This document shows, piece after piece, positions 54,303 to 64,000 of a stretch of DNA of 64,000 nt. The position numbers and the translations under genes were made by a program. Position 1 is the stretch's first letter. The number at the start of each line of letters is the position of its first letter. Source of the stretch: Blastomussa wellsi (Eukaryota; Cnidaria; Anthozoa; Scleractinia; Plerogyridae). The stretch is taken from NCBI GenBank assembly GCA_947652115.1, contig OX393565.1, forward strand, positions 12,150,762-12,214,761. Direction: 5' to 3'. Under the pieces are notes generated by a model, which worked only from the letters and a program-made list of their open reading frames with translations, did no database searches and was not told the origin of the DNA.

Positions 54303-55117
54303 TTGGACCAAAGACTGAAGAAATTATCGCGAAAAATAATGAAGAAATAATAGAAAACAGGCAGAGAGTAAGAGAAGCAGAAAGCCAACACAAAGAGGCA
54401 GAAAAGCTCTCTTCAGAAAGAGAAGTAGCTGCTCAAGAAGTGCAAGATCTGAGAACCAAACTCGACCAAATGAATGCAATTGATGAACATGGTTCGAATG
54501 TTGAAAGTGAGGCAGAACTGCGGATACTGCAGCAACAGAGAAAAAAATCTTAGAACAGAATTTGACAATGCAAAAAAAGAGGTGGCAGCTCTTGAAAAAC
54601 AAGCAAAAAGCAAAGCCAAAGAACAAACCCAGGTCAACCAACTCAGGGCAAGTGTCGCTGCCAAACAGAGAAAAAGAAAAACCTTGGATGAAAGGCTCAA
54701 TGAAACAAGAACGTTGGATGAGCCAAAAGAGCAAGAATCCGACCTTCAACAACAAAATGATGAGGATCATAAAATCATCAACGATGAGTACGCCACACTC
54801 TCTGCCAAAGAAGCCGTGCAAGGAAAATATGGCGTGACGGTTACAGCAATCTTTCTCTCTGCAGGTGTCACAATTGGCGCTTATTGGCGCCATTACCAAC
54901 TCTTTGAAGGCCACCGGCAAAGCGTTAGGAAAAGGTTTGAAAGATGTTGGCTCAAAGGTTTGCAACTGCTCTGCCAGGTCTTATTGGCTCGATTGTAAGT
55001 TTCCTCTTCAAAGCTGTTGGCCAGGCCATAGGTTTTCTGGCAGAGCACACCTGGCTGTCGATTTTGGCTTTTGTGGCACTTCTGATGGAGACAAAAAGGC
55101 GGTGTTAACGAAATGAC
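54303..55117 (+). pseudogene. P2 coiled-coil protein with hydrophobic end, N-terminus deleted
   Basis: Begins abruptly at LGPKTEEIIAKNNEEI and continues through the coiled coil (54310-54810, breaks near 54550) to TVTAIFLSAGVTIGA, NSLKATGKALGKGLKDVGSK and the hydrophobic C-terminus near 55000-55080. Corresponds to 16860-16001 of P1, with the first about 150 residues missing. Confidence 0.6.
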
Positions 55118-55229
55118 AAGAATGCCAAACCTGCAACTTCAACCACGCCAACAGCGACAGCTATTTTGTTCACATTATGTTACTCACTTCCGGAGCCAGC
55201 TGTTGGCGTTGGTTCAGATTCCGTTTGGA

Positions 55230-56773
55230 TCACAGGCGCTGGCTGTTTTTTGTCGCTGCTGCCTTGTGTATCGGATTTGAAGGGTGACTGTTTGGCAGGT
55301 TTTCGATTCCCCGCCATCCATTAGCTATAGCGCTGCTTTTTGTTCTTTTGTTTACCCCGTCGTTGACCCCCAGCTTCATACCTGGTGTCGCTTTTTCAGC
55401 TGGTTGTTGTAGCCAACCATGCTCTCTGTGTTTATCACCATCCGCGCGGGCATCAGCCAGGCCCCCGGGCACACAGCAAGGTTGAGCCTCACCGTTGCCT
55501 CGTCTATGGCAAGTTGGTTTCTTTGAACTGACCTGGCCAGATCTGTTTGCCTTATCACATCTTCCACCAAGACAAGGAACTCGCGCTGGGCTTCTTTTGC
55601 TCTGCCTCCAGCACCAAGAATGCTGCTTCTCACGTTGACTTGCGTGCCCAAGATGCAATAAACAAAGGCTTCGATTGACTGATTGATACGTGAAAGCCCT
55701 GCCTGTGTCAAACCTGCCGAGGTTTTGGGCGCGAACCAATTGAATTGCTTTTCTGCGGTGTCGTTTCTTATGACGCATACTGAAATTCCCTTTTCTGACG
55801 CCTTAGGGTCCTCTTCATCGAATTTTGCTTTTGCCGATGGATAGGGCATGTCCCGTATGAAAGGGTCGTGGCAATAAATGTAAACGCTTCCCAGCCCGTG
55901 GTTTGCACCATAAGTGAAGCGGAAATCAGTTGACAGGTCAACACCGAACTCTGCGCACAATCTTTTTTAAGAAGCCACGTCGTAATGGTTGTTAATCTGA
56001 CTGAATGTAGGGTCACCTGGCAATGCGTTGAAGCTTTGGATGCCTCCGAGCTGATACAAGATGCGCTGAACCGTGAAGTACATGTTGAAGATGAAAAAGC
56101 TTGCACCTGCGGCGGCAGATTTAGCATTGTATGATATTTGTCAAATACTTCACGAGAGATTCTGCAACCTGCAAGTCGCGCACCACACTGCAAAGTTCAG
56201 CTGCTGTGGCCAGAAAGATAGATTATGCCTCGCAAGCCATTTTTTGCGGGCTTTGATGTTTCGAACTTTATCTGTTCCTTTTGAAAAATCTCTCTGAACT
56301 TTGTTGTAAAATACTGGTCAGGCATTACATAAATATTGATTGAGTTGTTGAATATTTTCTTCAAACTTGGTGCAGCGTCATGAAATTCAATTGCTGGAAC
56401 CGGCAGAGAACTTTTTACTGCACTGGGCGATAACTGGTAAGGGAAGCCACCAACGTCATCCAAACCCAGCTCGCTTTTCATGTCTGCACTCTACTATTTG
56501 CTGTCTGAACCGAAGACGCTTTGCACTGCCTTCACCCTCTTTGCAAAATATTTCAGCTGTTGCTGTGTGGTCCAATGCAAAAGTTGTCTGTGCTACAAAT
56601 TTGCTTTTGTTGGCCCTCCGAAACCACACCTTGTCTTGTGCAGCCTTCGCAATTTGAATCCATTTTGTGAGGTTGGCAGACTCCTTACCTTCGATTTGTT
56701 TTTGCGCTCTTTTTTCAAGATAGTCAAATGCATCAGAATCTGATTGTGTACGTGCGGTTTGAAAAATGCTCAT
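55230..56773 (-). pseudogene. P2 large conserved Polinton protein
   Basis: Homologue of P1 14376-15876. Frames: 56773-56456 (MSIFQTARTQSDSDAFDYLE ... ALDHTATAEIF), 56481-56197 (MKSELGLDDVGGFPYQLSPS), 56193-55980 in shifted frames and 55960-55376 (MCAEFGVDLSTDFRFTYGAN ... QSIEAFVYCILG). Comparing with P1 shows that the first two frames belong to one gene. Each copy has different lesions, so they decayed separately. Function unknown. Confidence 0.62.
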
Positions 56774-56810
56774 CTTTTATTACTACCCATTAGTTTTCAA
56801 TTAGAAATTT

Positions 56811-57391
56811 ATGTGCACCAAAAATAAAATGGTTGTGCTTACTATTTCTACGACTTCTAATCCATGCATCGTCAATTTTGACAACTCGATTCCAGAGGCC
56901 ACTCTCATAAGGCTGTTGTCTTGTTCTCTTTACAACTCTTCGTTTAATTTACAGCGCGGGGGGAGGGGGGAATTTTGGTGGAAAATGTTTGAACGATGGC
57001 AATTTTCAACACTGAAAATAAAAAGGTATTTTTCGATGAGGCCTTGGCCGAATTTCTTGACATAAACACAAGCTTATTATACACAACATACCTCAAGCGG
57101 CTTAGAACACTAAGTACTTACTTTGTTCATTGTGGCTTTGTTGACCGCCATCAAAATTTTGTAAATGGTAAAGCTTCAACCCTTCTTGCAAAGTTTGACA
57201 TTAGGGGGAAAGCTTTTGAAAAAGTCCACTATCAAACGGACGAACAGCAAGGCTTTCATGACTCTTCAACAGGCAAATATGTAAACAGTGTTACGCTTTC
57301 AGTCAAAGGTGACGACGGAGAGCTATTTGATTTTAACAACCAACCACTACAATTCAAATTGCAAATCAATTGGAAAATTAAAATGTTATAA
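56811..57391 (+). pseudogene. P2 candidate minor structural protein
   Basis: The first frame begins MCTKNKMVVLTISTTSNPC (56811) and breaks near 56950. A deletion removes the ITIPRGYYTLE region present in P1. The second frame (56996-57391) carries ALAEFLDI, YFVHCGFVDRHQNFVNGK and YVNSVTLSVKGDDGELFDF. Same family as P1 13667-14338, at the corresponding mirrored position. Confidence 0.6.
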
Positions 57392-57397
57392 TATACC

Positions 57398-57990
57398 ATG
57401 TCTTTAGCAAATGTGTTGCCAACTGCACCACCTGAGGGCGAAACGCAAAGTCTGTATCCAGTCGTCCAAGCAACAAACAACAGCGAAAACTTTTGGCTTG
57501 TAAAAGTTAATGAAATCTCTGCCACACTGACTCAAGAGGTGAAGCATTAATGCTTGGTGAGAAAAAAATATGAACGAGCAAAAACAGTTGTTAACTGGCT
57601 CACTGTTGGGTCGGGTGGACTCACTTCCTCTGGCAGTTTTGCTTCGGCTCTATCTGTTGTGCGCCTTCCACCAACTGTACCTCTCAGAGCAGTCGGTGGT
57701 TTTTTTGCTTTAGCCTCTTCTGGACTGGTCACTGCTAGTGAAAAACTGGATTCAAAGATATCTAAACATCAATAGATGTTTGCGAAACGTGACACCATAG
57801 GTCGGCTAGTCTCCAGGTCCCTTGAGAACAATAACATCAGTGACACATCCGAACTAGAACAATACAATGTGTTGAAAGAACCAGTGCGTGAGAAATTGAC
57901 TCGCCATTCTTCTCGTAAAAACTTGCCTGATGTTGACAAGGTAAAAGAAGATGTCTGCAGCTAGGTAGAAACAGAATTTCAAAAAAAAAT
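57398..57990 (+). pseudogene. P2 hydrophobic coiled-coil membrane protein
   Basis: Starts MSLANVLPTAPPEGETQ at 57398, 7 bp after the previous gene. Helical segment, stop at 57548, then a hydrophobic Gly/Ser/Ala-rich stretch (VNWLTVGSGGLTSSGSFASA) and, after a second stop at 57773, a charged tail (RDTIGRLVSRSL ... QYNVLKEPVREKLTR) ending in EFQKKI. Homologue of P1 13628-13160. Confidence 0.62.
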
Positions 57991-58470
57991 ACACAGTCTC
58001 GTAGGAGATTCAAAATGATTTTTGAAAACAGACGGCTTTATTTGCATATCGTAAAGACATGATTTATTGCTTTCACATCGCAATCTTTTTAAATTATGAG
58101 CTTTTCACACCTGAGTGGCAAAAAGAAGTATGCAATATTTCTCGAGAGATAATTTTAGCTATGCAAGAGGCGAACGAAAGCACTCCACAGCCATGCGCTA
58201 TGTAAGCCCAATTTCGCTATAAAACTGCCTGTTTGCTTCAGTAAAGATGTTAGAAGCGAAGTCTTATCCACAAATGTGTAATGTTTCAGCTAGCGGTGTC
58301 ATTTTCAGCGAATGCAGACAGCATACAAAAGCATACAAAATGAATCAAAGTTTAATGTTATAATTATACCGCTCTACATTCAAAATAGCAAATGCGTCAG
58401 CAGATAGTCAAGTTCTCATTGATGTTGAATAACAACTGTCTGACATGAAGTTGGGACAAAGACGCTCAAG
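57991..58470. other. P2 gene-free stretch
   Basis: AT-rich, no recognised gene. It may be the worn remainder of TIR-proximal genes, but no similarity to the P1 left end was detected by eye. Confidence 0.35.
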
Positions 58471-58737
58471 TTAGATTTCTTGCTCCATCTTTGTTATCAG
58501 TTGGTTATATTGCTCGGCGAGAGAGCGTTCAAACTCAAGCTCTTGTAATTTCCTGCGTATTGCTGCCTGGATGTTGTTAATCTTTCTCAGGCTTTTTTTT
58601 CTTGCAATACACAGTCTCTGATTTTCTATCTGCCGTTGCTTTTGCAGAGTGACTTTTTGTGTTACTACTTCTTCCAAAAATTGACAAACTCCAGGAGTGT
58701 GAAGTAAAACACGTTCTGCTGGCGTTTGACTCGCCAT
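58471..58737 (-). CDS. Small P2 protein with F-box-like start (88 aa)
   Basis: Intact 88-codon frame MASQTPAERVLLHTPGVCQF followed by a long basic helix (QKQRQIENQRLCIARKKSLR) and an acidic end. The start AERVLLHTPGVCQFLEE resembles the beginning of F-box-like motifs that recruit ubiquitin ligases, a weak similarity only. About 60 bp upstream are two imperfect copies of CTTGGCAACCATCATCACC. No homologue was seen in P1. Confidence 0.5.
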   Translation of the reverse strand: MASQTPAERVLLHTPGVCQFLEEVVTQKVTLQKQRQIENQRLCIARKKSLRKINNIQAAIRRKLQELEFERSLAEQYNQLITKMEQEI

Positions 58738-59049
58738 TCTTTATGATATTTGGTGTTAAGATGTTTTTATCAGTCATAAAAATATTGATATAGCCTTGGC
58801 AACCATCATCACCCTGAGGTCATAACAATATTTTAATAAAACCTTTGCAACCATTATCACCCTCGGTTGTTTTACATTCCTGTGTGCTTAAATTTTGTCT
58901 TTTCAGCACTCTGAAATGTGAAACTATTGTTTTGCATGTGCAAAAAAATTGTTCTTCAGAGTTAGGCACGTGAAATCAATTATAACACACTCATGGCCAC
59001 TAAAAATACCAAAATGATGACATTTTATTCACTGTGTGGTGGTTAATTC

Positions 59050-59379
59050 TTGTATCTACCGCATCCTTATCAGCCATGGCTTCCTGTTCCACTCGCTCGT
59101 CAAGCAAAAAAATCCTCATCCTTTCTTTTACTGGAGGAGATTGACAACCTTTCAGCCCTGTTGGAAAATCCTGAACCTCTCAATCTTGAGTGGAATTATT
59201 CTGGAAAATGCAACTGTTCTATTGCTGATGCTTTTTATAAAGCAGTTCACTGCTGTCGTGTTTGTGATTCCCCAGACCACGCCATGCTCACATGTGCCAA
59301 ACACAAATACCCAATTCCTTCGACACAGTCATCCTCCTCGTCATCTTCGTCTTCCATCGGCGCAAGTCAGTCTTCCTGA
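59050..59379 (+). pseudogene. DIRS-like gag fragment with CCHC knuckle
   Basis: 109 codons; contains ILVE/LLLEEIDNLSALLENPEP, then CRVCDSPDHAMLTC, which fits a C-x2-C-x4-H-x4-C zinc knuckle, and a serine-rich tail. A true upstream start was not identified. Confidence 0.55.
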
Positions 59380-59519
59380 CTGCACTCACTCGTTCCTTTA
59401 TCTAACAAAGTTAGAGCATTTGGTTTGCCCAATTTCCTGGGTGCTAAGCGTTTGGTTTACTCGTAATTCAACATTTATGTTTGGTCTCATTATTTAGAGC
59501 ATTATCAGGATCGAGTCAT

Positions 59520-60960
59520 TATTGGTTTTCTTCATTATGGTTGGCCTATCAATTATCAATCTGACATTCATCCTTCTGCCGTTAAGAACTCAATGTTCTT
59601 GTCCAATTACATTGTCAAGGAACTCTCCTACCAATCAGTGCTTGGTCCATTTAGCTGTAACCCCTTTAACACGGACTGGGTTATTTTTCCATTACTCTGT
59701 ATACCCAAGCGTGACTCTGTCGATCTCAGCTTTCCTGAAGGTTTCTCAGTGAATGACGGTATCAGCAAGGAACAGTATCTGGATCAATTTTTCAAATTGC
59801 GCCTTCCCGGAATTGACCATTTCGTAGAGTTCATCAACTCCAAGGGTCATGGTTGTCATATTTTTAAAAAAGATCTGCGACACGCTTATAGTCAAATACC
59901 TATCGACCCACAGGATTACCCACTGTTGGGACTGTACATTGATGGTTTTTTATCTTTTCACACTGTCGGCCATTTGGTCTGCGTTCAGCCACTATGATCT
60001 GTCAGTGTACTATGAAGAGTGTTGCTTACATTTTGAACACCAAAGGCATTTCTGTGGAAGTTCACATTGATGACTTCTATGGTGCCAAATGAACTGTTTC
60101 GTCTGAACTCTCCTTTCAGTGAATGAACTCTTTGTTCACAGAATTAGGCTTGATGGATGCTCATGAGAAAGATACACCACCATCTCACAAAATGCTTTGT
60201 CTGGGTATTTGGATTAGCACTTTAGACATGACATTGTCCGTCCCTGCTTTCTGTGTTGTGGATTTGCAACTCGAGCTTAACATGTGGCTAAACAAACCAT
60301 CTTTCACAAAGCTCGAACTTCAACAGCTCCTGGGAATACTGCCATACGTTTCTGCTTGTGTTGGGCCAGGCAGGGTCTTTATGAGCCGTCTCCTAAATGC
60401 CCTTCGTTCATGCTCTTCGTCGCCTGGGCAAACAGTTTTTCCGATCTCCTAAGACCTTCCTGTGGACATAAACTGGTGGCTGTACTTTCTCACACACTAC
60501 AATGGTGTTTCCGTCATTCCTTCTGATGTCATTATCTCCAATCCGGAACTTTTTGCTACTGACGCGTCTCACCGGTTGCGGGCCAGTTTGTTTTGGTGAA
60601 TGCTTTCATAGAGAGTTTCCGGATTTCATTCTTTCCCAAGAACGGCACATTAACAAGTTGGAACAGCTCACGTCATTATTTCCATCAAACTGTGGGCCCA
60701 CAAGTTGCAGGGTTTTGGAGTTGAGCTTCTCTCTGATAACGCAACTTGTGTGTCAGTCATCAACTCTCAACACTCCTCAAATGTTTTCATGCAGCGCTAC
60801 TTACGAGAACTCTGGTTACTCCTCGCTTTGTATAACATCACACTAATTCCCCGTTCAGTTTGCGGGTGTGACAATTGGTTAGCTGATTCTCTTAGCAGAT
60901 TTCACACTGGCAATTATTGCCACAGTTTCAAGTCCCTCGCAGCAATTCGCTCTCTTGCAG
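59520..60960 (+). pseudogene. DIRS-like reverse transcriptase and RNase H
   Basis: RT palm motif region FKKDLRHAYSQIPIDPQDYP (59863-59925). After a shift at about 59950 comes FGLRSATMICQ, then the catalytic VHIDDFYGA (60058-60085) and, from 60123, PPSHKMLCLGIWISTLDM and ELQQLLGILPYVSACVGPGR. RNase H continues in two frames: ATDAS (60558), LSDNATCVSVINSQHSS (60727) and NWLADSLSRFH (60872-60905). At least four lesions. It resembles DIRS RT more than LTR or LINE types. Confidence 0.8.
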
Positions 60961-61179
60961 AGTGCACAGTGCCTGACAGTTTGTTTGGTTTCGCGCTTGA
61001 TTAGCCAGGAATTTTCTCTGTGTTCATCATTTCCTTTTGTTTTACAGAGAATGCTGCACAACTTTTGGATTACGCTTACAACATCCAGACTTTCAAGAAT
61101 CCACCAAGAGGAACATGAGAACATAACTAAACTCTGTTTCTAAGCGGTCGCTTTTAGTTTATTTAGTTTTCCTTTCAAA

Positions 61180-61980
61180 GTTGTTATCTTGTTACCGCTC
61201 ATTACTTAACTATGTCAATATTCTCAAGCATATCAACAAGTCACTTGGAGCTGATTTCTCTTTCATGCACGATTACGATGCTTTTCTCACGCAGTGGGCA
61301 CCTCGTCCTATTCTGGGTAACAATATTCGTATTACTCATCCAGTGACTGTTGATATTCTTTTGATTGTTTTCTACCTTTTTGATTGGTCTAATCAGTGGC
61401 ATATTTGCATGCCCTTTTCCTTTTTTCCTTTTCCTCTTTTTCTTCGGATTTCCAATTTAGTACCTTATGCCTTAGCTGACTGTCAGTCTGACAACGCTTA
61501 TTTTCTCAAGTGTCAAGATGTCTCTTTTACTTCATGGGGAGCGGTCCTTAGGGTCTTTAGGACCAAAACTATTCAATTCGCAGCGCGTACTAGACATTCC
61601 ACTACCTTTTATCCCTAATTCTGTCCTTTGTCCTGTCGTAGAACTCAAGAATTGTTTTAGTACAGTGCCTCAGCTTGCTAGCTCGCCCTTGTTTGTTGTT
61701 TATCATGGCAGGTTGCTCAAACCTATTCTCGCCAAACATTTCAATCGGTTTTCAAGTCCTGTATTTCAACAGTAGGTCTCAAGCCAGATAATTTTTCTTC
61801 TCGCAGTTTTCGTCTGGGTGGTGCTACTTTTGCTTTCAATTGCTGTGCTCCTACCGAATTTATTAAGGCGAAGGGAGATTGGTGCAGCGATGCATATTTA
61901 GTTTACCTTAAATTATTGACCAAGAAGATACTTAACATTTTGCATGGCATTTCTGCTTGTCTCTCCAATTTAGCTATTTA
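61180..61980 (+). pseudogene. DIRS-like tyrosine recombinase
   Basis: C-terminal catalytic region in shifting frames: CPVVELKNCFS (61628-61660), PLFVVYHGRLLKPIL, then FSSRSFRLGGATFAFNC (61795-61845), GDWCSDAYLVYLKLL (61876-61920). The box around SFRLGG is where recombinases carry H-x-x-R; here the histidine position reads arginine. The putative nucleophile tyrosine lies in DAYLVYL. The N-terminal part is barely readable. Confidence 0.65.
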
Positions 61981-62054
61981 ATTTTTTTACTCTGTTCCCT
62001 TTTTTATTTTTTTCCTCCCATTTCTCCTACCCCTTTTTCACACTCTTGGTTTGG

Positions 62055-62141
62055 GGTTTTTCCTTTTTTTATTGCCTTTGGTCTTTAATAAATTGTAGTT
62101 TTGCCCCAAGCTTGTGCATCTCTTTTGTGTCTACTAATTTG
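62055..62141. repeat. Direct repeat, unit 1 (87 bp), DIRS 3' end
   Basis: GGTTTTTCCTTTTTTT ... TCTACTAATTTG, repeated at 62305-62392 with about 90% identity. It lies just after the recombinase, where Ngaro-type elements carry split direct repeats. Confidence 0.75.
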
Positions 62142-62304
62142 GCTGTTTTGGCCTTGTCAAAACTCTTAATTAGGGACACACACCCCGCGTGGCATTGTCC
62201 TTTGTAATTGGCATCAGGTTTCTTCTTGGTCATATTAAGTTTAGCGTCCTATCAAAGGTCATTCACGGTCTATCTTCACTAGTTTTACTCTCCCTACCCT
62301 TCCT

Positions 62305-62392
62305 GGTTTTTCCTTTTTTTAATTGCCTTTGGTCTTTAATGAATTGTAGTTTTGCCCCAAGCTCATGCGTATATTTTGTGTCTACTAATTTG
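62305..62392. repeat. Direct repeat, unit 2 (88 bp), DIRS 3' end
   Basis: Second copy of 62055-62141; 163 bp of other sequence lies between. The arrangement B1-A2-B2 expected of Ngaro elements would need an A1 copy at the left end, which I could not find. Confidence 0.75.
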
Positions 62393-62929
62393 TAGGAGTG
62401 TCTGATGTTAATGTCACGGTTTTACCAATACAGTTATTTCACTCTCTGTAAAAACTTAATTATTTAAATTAAAATATAATCCGCCAGAAGAGACGGGAGG
62501 CACCTGAAAGAAAAGATGAAAAGGTAAATGAAAGCTGCGGCCTGGAACAAAATGTGTGCTAATGAGTGAATGGTGCGTATGCTTTTATGTACTCCATGGT
62601 AGTCTGAGAGCATCAGTCAATTCCAGCAATGCCCATCCCCCCTTCCCCACCCCAGCCCAGGCATAAGGATTTTCTTTTTGATTGGTAACCTCGGGGCTCG
62701 GACACAAACACTGTCCAAATTCTCCGGGGTTTGGACAAGGGCAAATTACCCGCCCCAAGGCTCTTCTTCCACTACCATACTTTATCAATACGGCCATTTT
62801 CTTTTTCCCTGTTTAGTGTTGTCCGACCGACCGAAATTTTTGCGTTTTCAAAAAACGTCACGATGAAGGTAATCTGACCAAGTCTAACATTTATTCACTA
62901 TTAATCTGAAATATATGGAAACATTCGTC
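62393..62929. other. Gene-free stretch
   Basis: No recognised gene. The minus frame 62797-62585 is proline/glycine-rich without a domain and looks accidental. Confidence 0.35.
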
Positions 62930-63840
62930 CCTTAAAAGAAAAACTAAATCACATCCTGGAAAAGTTATACAAGTGGTGCTGTAAGAACCAGCTGACTCCC
63001 CAGAGAAGACTGAGTACATGCTATTGACACAGAGTCGTCATTTTGTTGGACCTCTACAGCAGATGTCTCTTAGTGGTTGTTCTGTAAAGCTGGTAACATC
63101 TTTCAGGTGCTTGGTAGTCCAGCTGGATAGAGATCTCAAATGGGACAACCATTTAAACGTGCTAATCAAATTGTGCACTAAAAAGCTAAGCTTGTTAAGG
63201 TCAATGTATTTTCTTCCGGTTAAACCGAGGACTGATTTCTAATTCATCCTACCATCAATCACATATGGTATAGTTGTCTGGGGCTCTTGCGGCAAAACTC
63301 TGTTCACAGAACCTGAGAAAATACATGTCCATGCCGCAAAAATAATCTTTAAGCTAGATTGGTATATGCCTCCCGAAGAAGTTACCAGAAGGGTAAAATG
63401 GCGATCTTTAGAAACCTTCTACATCACAAGAATTCTAGCACTGGCACACTCAGTCTTTTTACCGAAATGCTCCACTAGATGTACAAAATATTTTCATGAA
63501 ATATCATTGTAACTATGACCTGAGACCGGAAAACTGTTTTTCTTTACCTAAAGCCCAGACAAGCTTTCTTATGAAATCAATTCAATACAGCGCAGCTAAA
63601 ACCTGGAATAGTCTGCCAAACAACCTGAGGGCTATTGAGAATTTAGAGCCCTTCAAGAATAGAGTGAGGTTACACAGGGGAGGAAATGAATAAATGCTGC
63701 AAAAAGTTATTAAGGAAGCTTTAATATTTGTTATGTAATAATTGTGTAATAGTACAGTAAGATACACACCGAAATCTGCAATGCTGTAAATTAAGTTATC
63801 GTGTCTAAATAAAAGATGTTATTATTATTAATATTATTAA
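62930..63840 (+). pseudogene. LINE 3' end (CR1/L2/RTE-type) with TTA tail
   Basis: Translated frames carry the end of the RT thumb (LVTSFRCLVVQLDRDLKWDN, 63088-63145), IIxxSITYGIVVWGSCG (63245-63290) and LETFYITRILALAHSVF (63410-63460), then NSLPNNLRAIENL (63605-63645). The last 50 bp hold TTATTATTATTAATATTATT after a polyadenylation-like AATAAAAG. Stops at about 63000, 63240 and 63480. This is a 5'-truncated, dead insertion. Confidence 0.75.
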
Positions 63841-63910
63841 TTCAAAGTAGGTGGTGTCATGCTGATGATAGAAAAAATGAAGGCCACAGTGGGCGAGGCA
63901 GGGGTGAAGG

Positions 63911-63925
63911 GGGGGGGGGAGGGGG
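63911..63925. repeat. G-rich run
   Basis: Twelve or more consecutive G with neighbouring GGGGG groups (63905-63930). It may form a quadruplex and is a likely sequencing or assembly trouble spot. Confidence 0.6.
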
Positions 63926-64000
63926 TGGAGTTGGGTTAATGAGATAGTTGGGAAATTTCACATACATCTGGAAACATCCACAAACTTCAGAAGCGATCCA

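Larger units (their letters stand above)
50655..58740. mobile_element. Polinton/Maverick P2 (decayed, mirror image of P1)
   Basis: About 8 kb with the gene families of P1 in reversed order and orientation: polymerase B (plus), integrase and four small genes (minus), coiled-coil gene (plus), large gene (minus), candidate minor structural gene and hydrophobic gene (plus). Left-end sequence from about 50660 resembles the inner P1 TIR (CACAGAAAATATT; TACAACCACAACTGGTTGTA), but the outer TIR is absent. No right TIR was found. Capsid and ATPase genes are deleted. Confidence 0.82.
58980..62040 (+). mobile_element. DIRS-like tyrosine-recombinase retrotransposon
   Basis: About 3 kb with, in order, a gag-like zinc knuckle, reverse transcriptase/RNase H without endonuclease, and a tyrosine recombinase. 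That order defines DIRS/Ngaro-type elements, which integrate through a recombinase and make no target duplication. All three parts are broken by stops and shifts. The left border is uncertain. Confidence 0.78.

Noticed and set aside
59036..59497. 153-codon hydrophobic frame at the start of the DIRS-like element
   Set aside because: It overlaps the frame carrying the CCHC knuckle, which has the better evidence.

Overview
The window is eukaryotic and dominated by transposable elements. It most likely comes from a cnidarian, probably an anthozoan such as a stony coral. This rests on recognised protein families (Polinton/Maverick genes, a multi-copy cnidarian propeller-like gene, coral-type LINEs, DIRS, THAP proteins), on spliceosomal introns with GT-AG sites, and on AT-rich DNA full of nested repeats. 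No bacterial operon, rRNA or CRISPR array was seen. The species call is inference.

Layout. 1-10443: a Gypsy remnant (1460-4165) inserted in a dispersed repeat, a LINE fragment, small foldback and tandem repeats, and the 3' half of a second Gypsy (8991-10443). 10444-28214: a decayed Polinton/Maverick (P1) with about 420-bp terminal inverted repeats. Its DNA polymerase B gene is split by a third Gypsy (20476 to about 25060). 28220-28313: an extra Polinton TIR end, head-to-head with P1. 28314-32813: an L1/Tx1-like LINE on the minus strand. 34775-36497 and 43340-43900: two parts of another such LINE on the plus strand. Between them lies a block with a THAP gene (minus), a four-exon C2HC zinc-finger gene (plus) and a long SAP/propeller-like gene with stop codons (plus). 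44178-50590: several non-autonomous DNA elements (a MITE with a mini-ORF, twin 101-bp MITEs inside a tRNA-derived SINE, a pogo-like element with TA duplication) and a Penelope-like foldback, plus one candidate host exon. 50655-58740: a second Polinton (P2), the mirror image of P1. 58980-62392: a DIRS-like tyrosine-recombinase retrotransposon. 62930-63840: the 3' end of another LINE.

How the parts relate. P1 and P2 share gene families in the same relative order but in opposite orientation, and they have lost different segments. P1 keeps the likely major capsid protein and the start of the packaging ATPase, but has lost the front of the integrase and two small genes. P2 keeps the front of the integrase and those two genes, but has lost capsid and ATPase through one visible deletion joint at about 54302. 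Comparing the two gives the gene map of one virus-like element family. The capsid gene (409 codons, open) stands out among broken neighbours. The most distinctive non-viral locus is 36405-43062.
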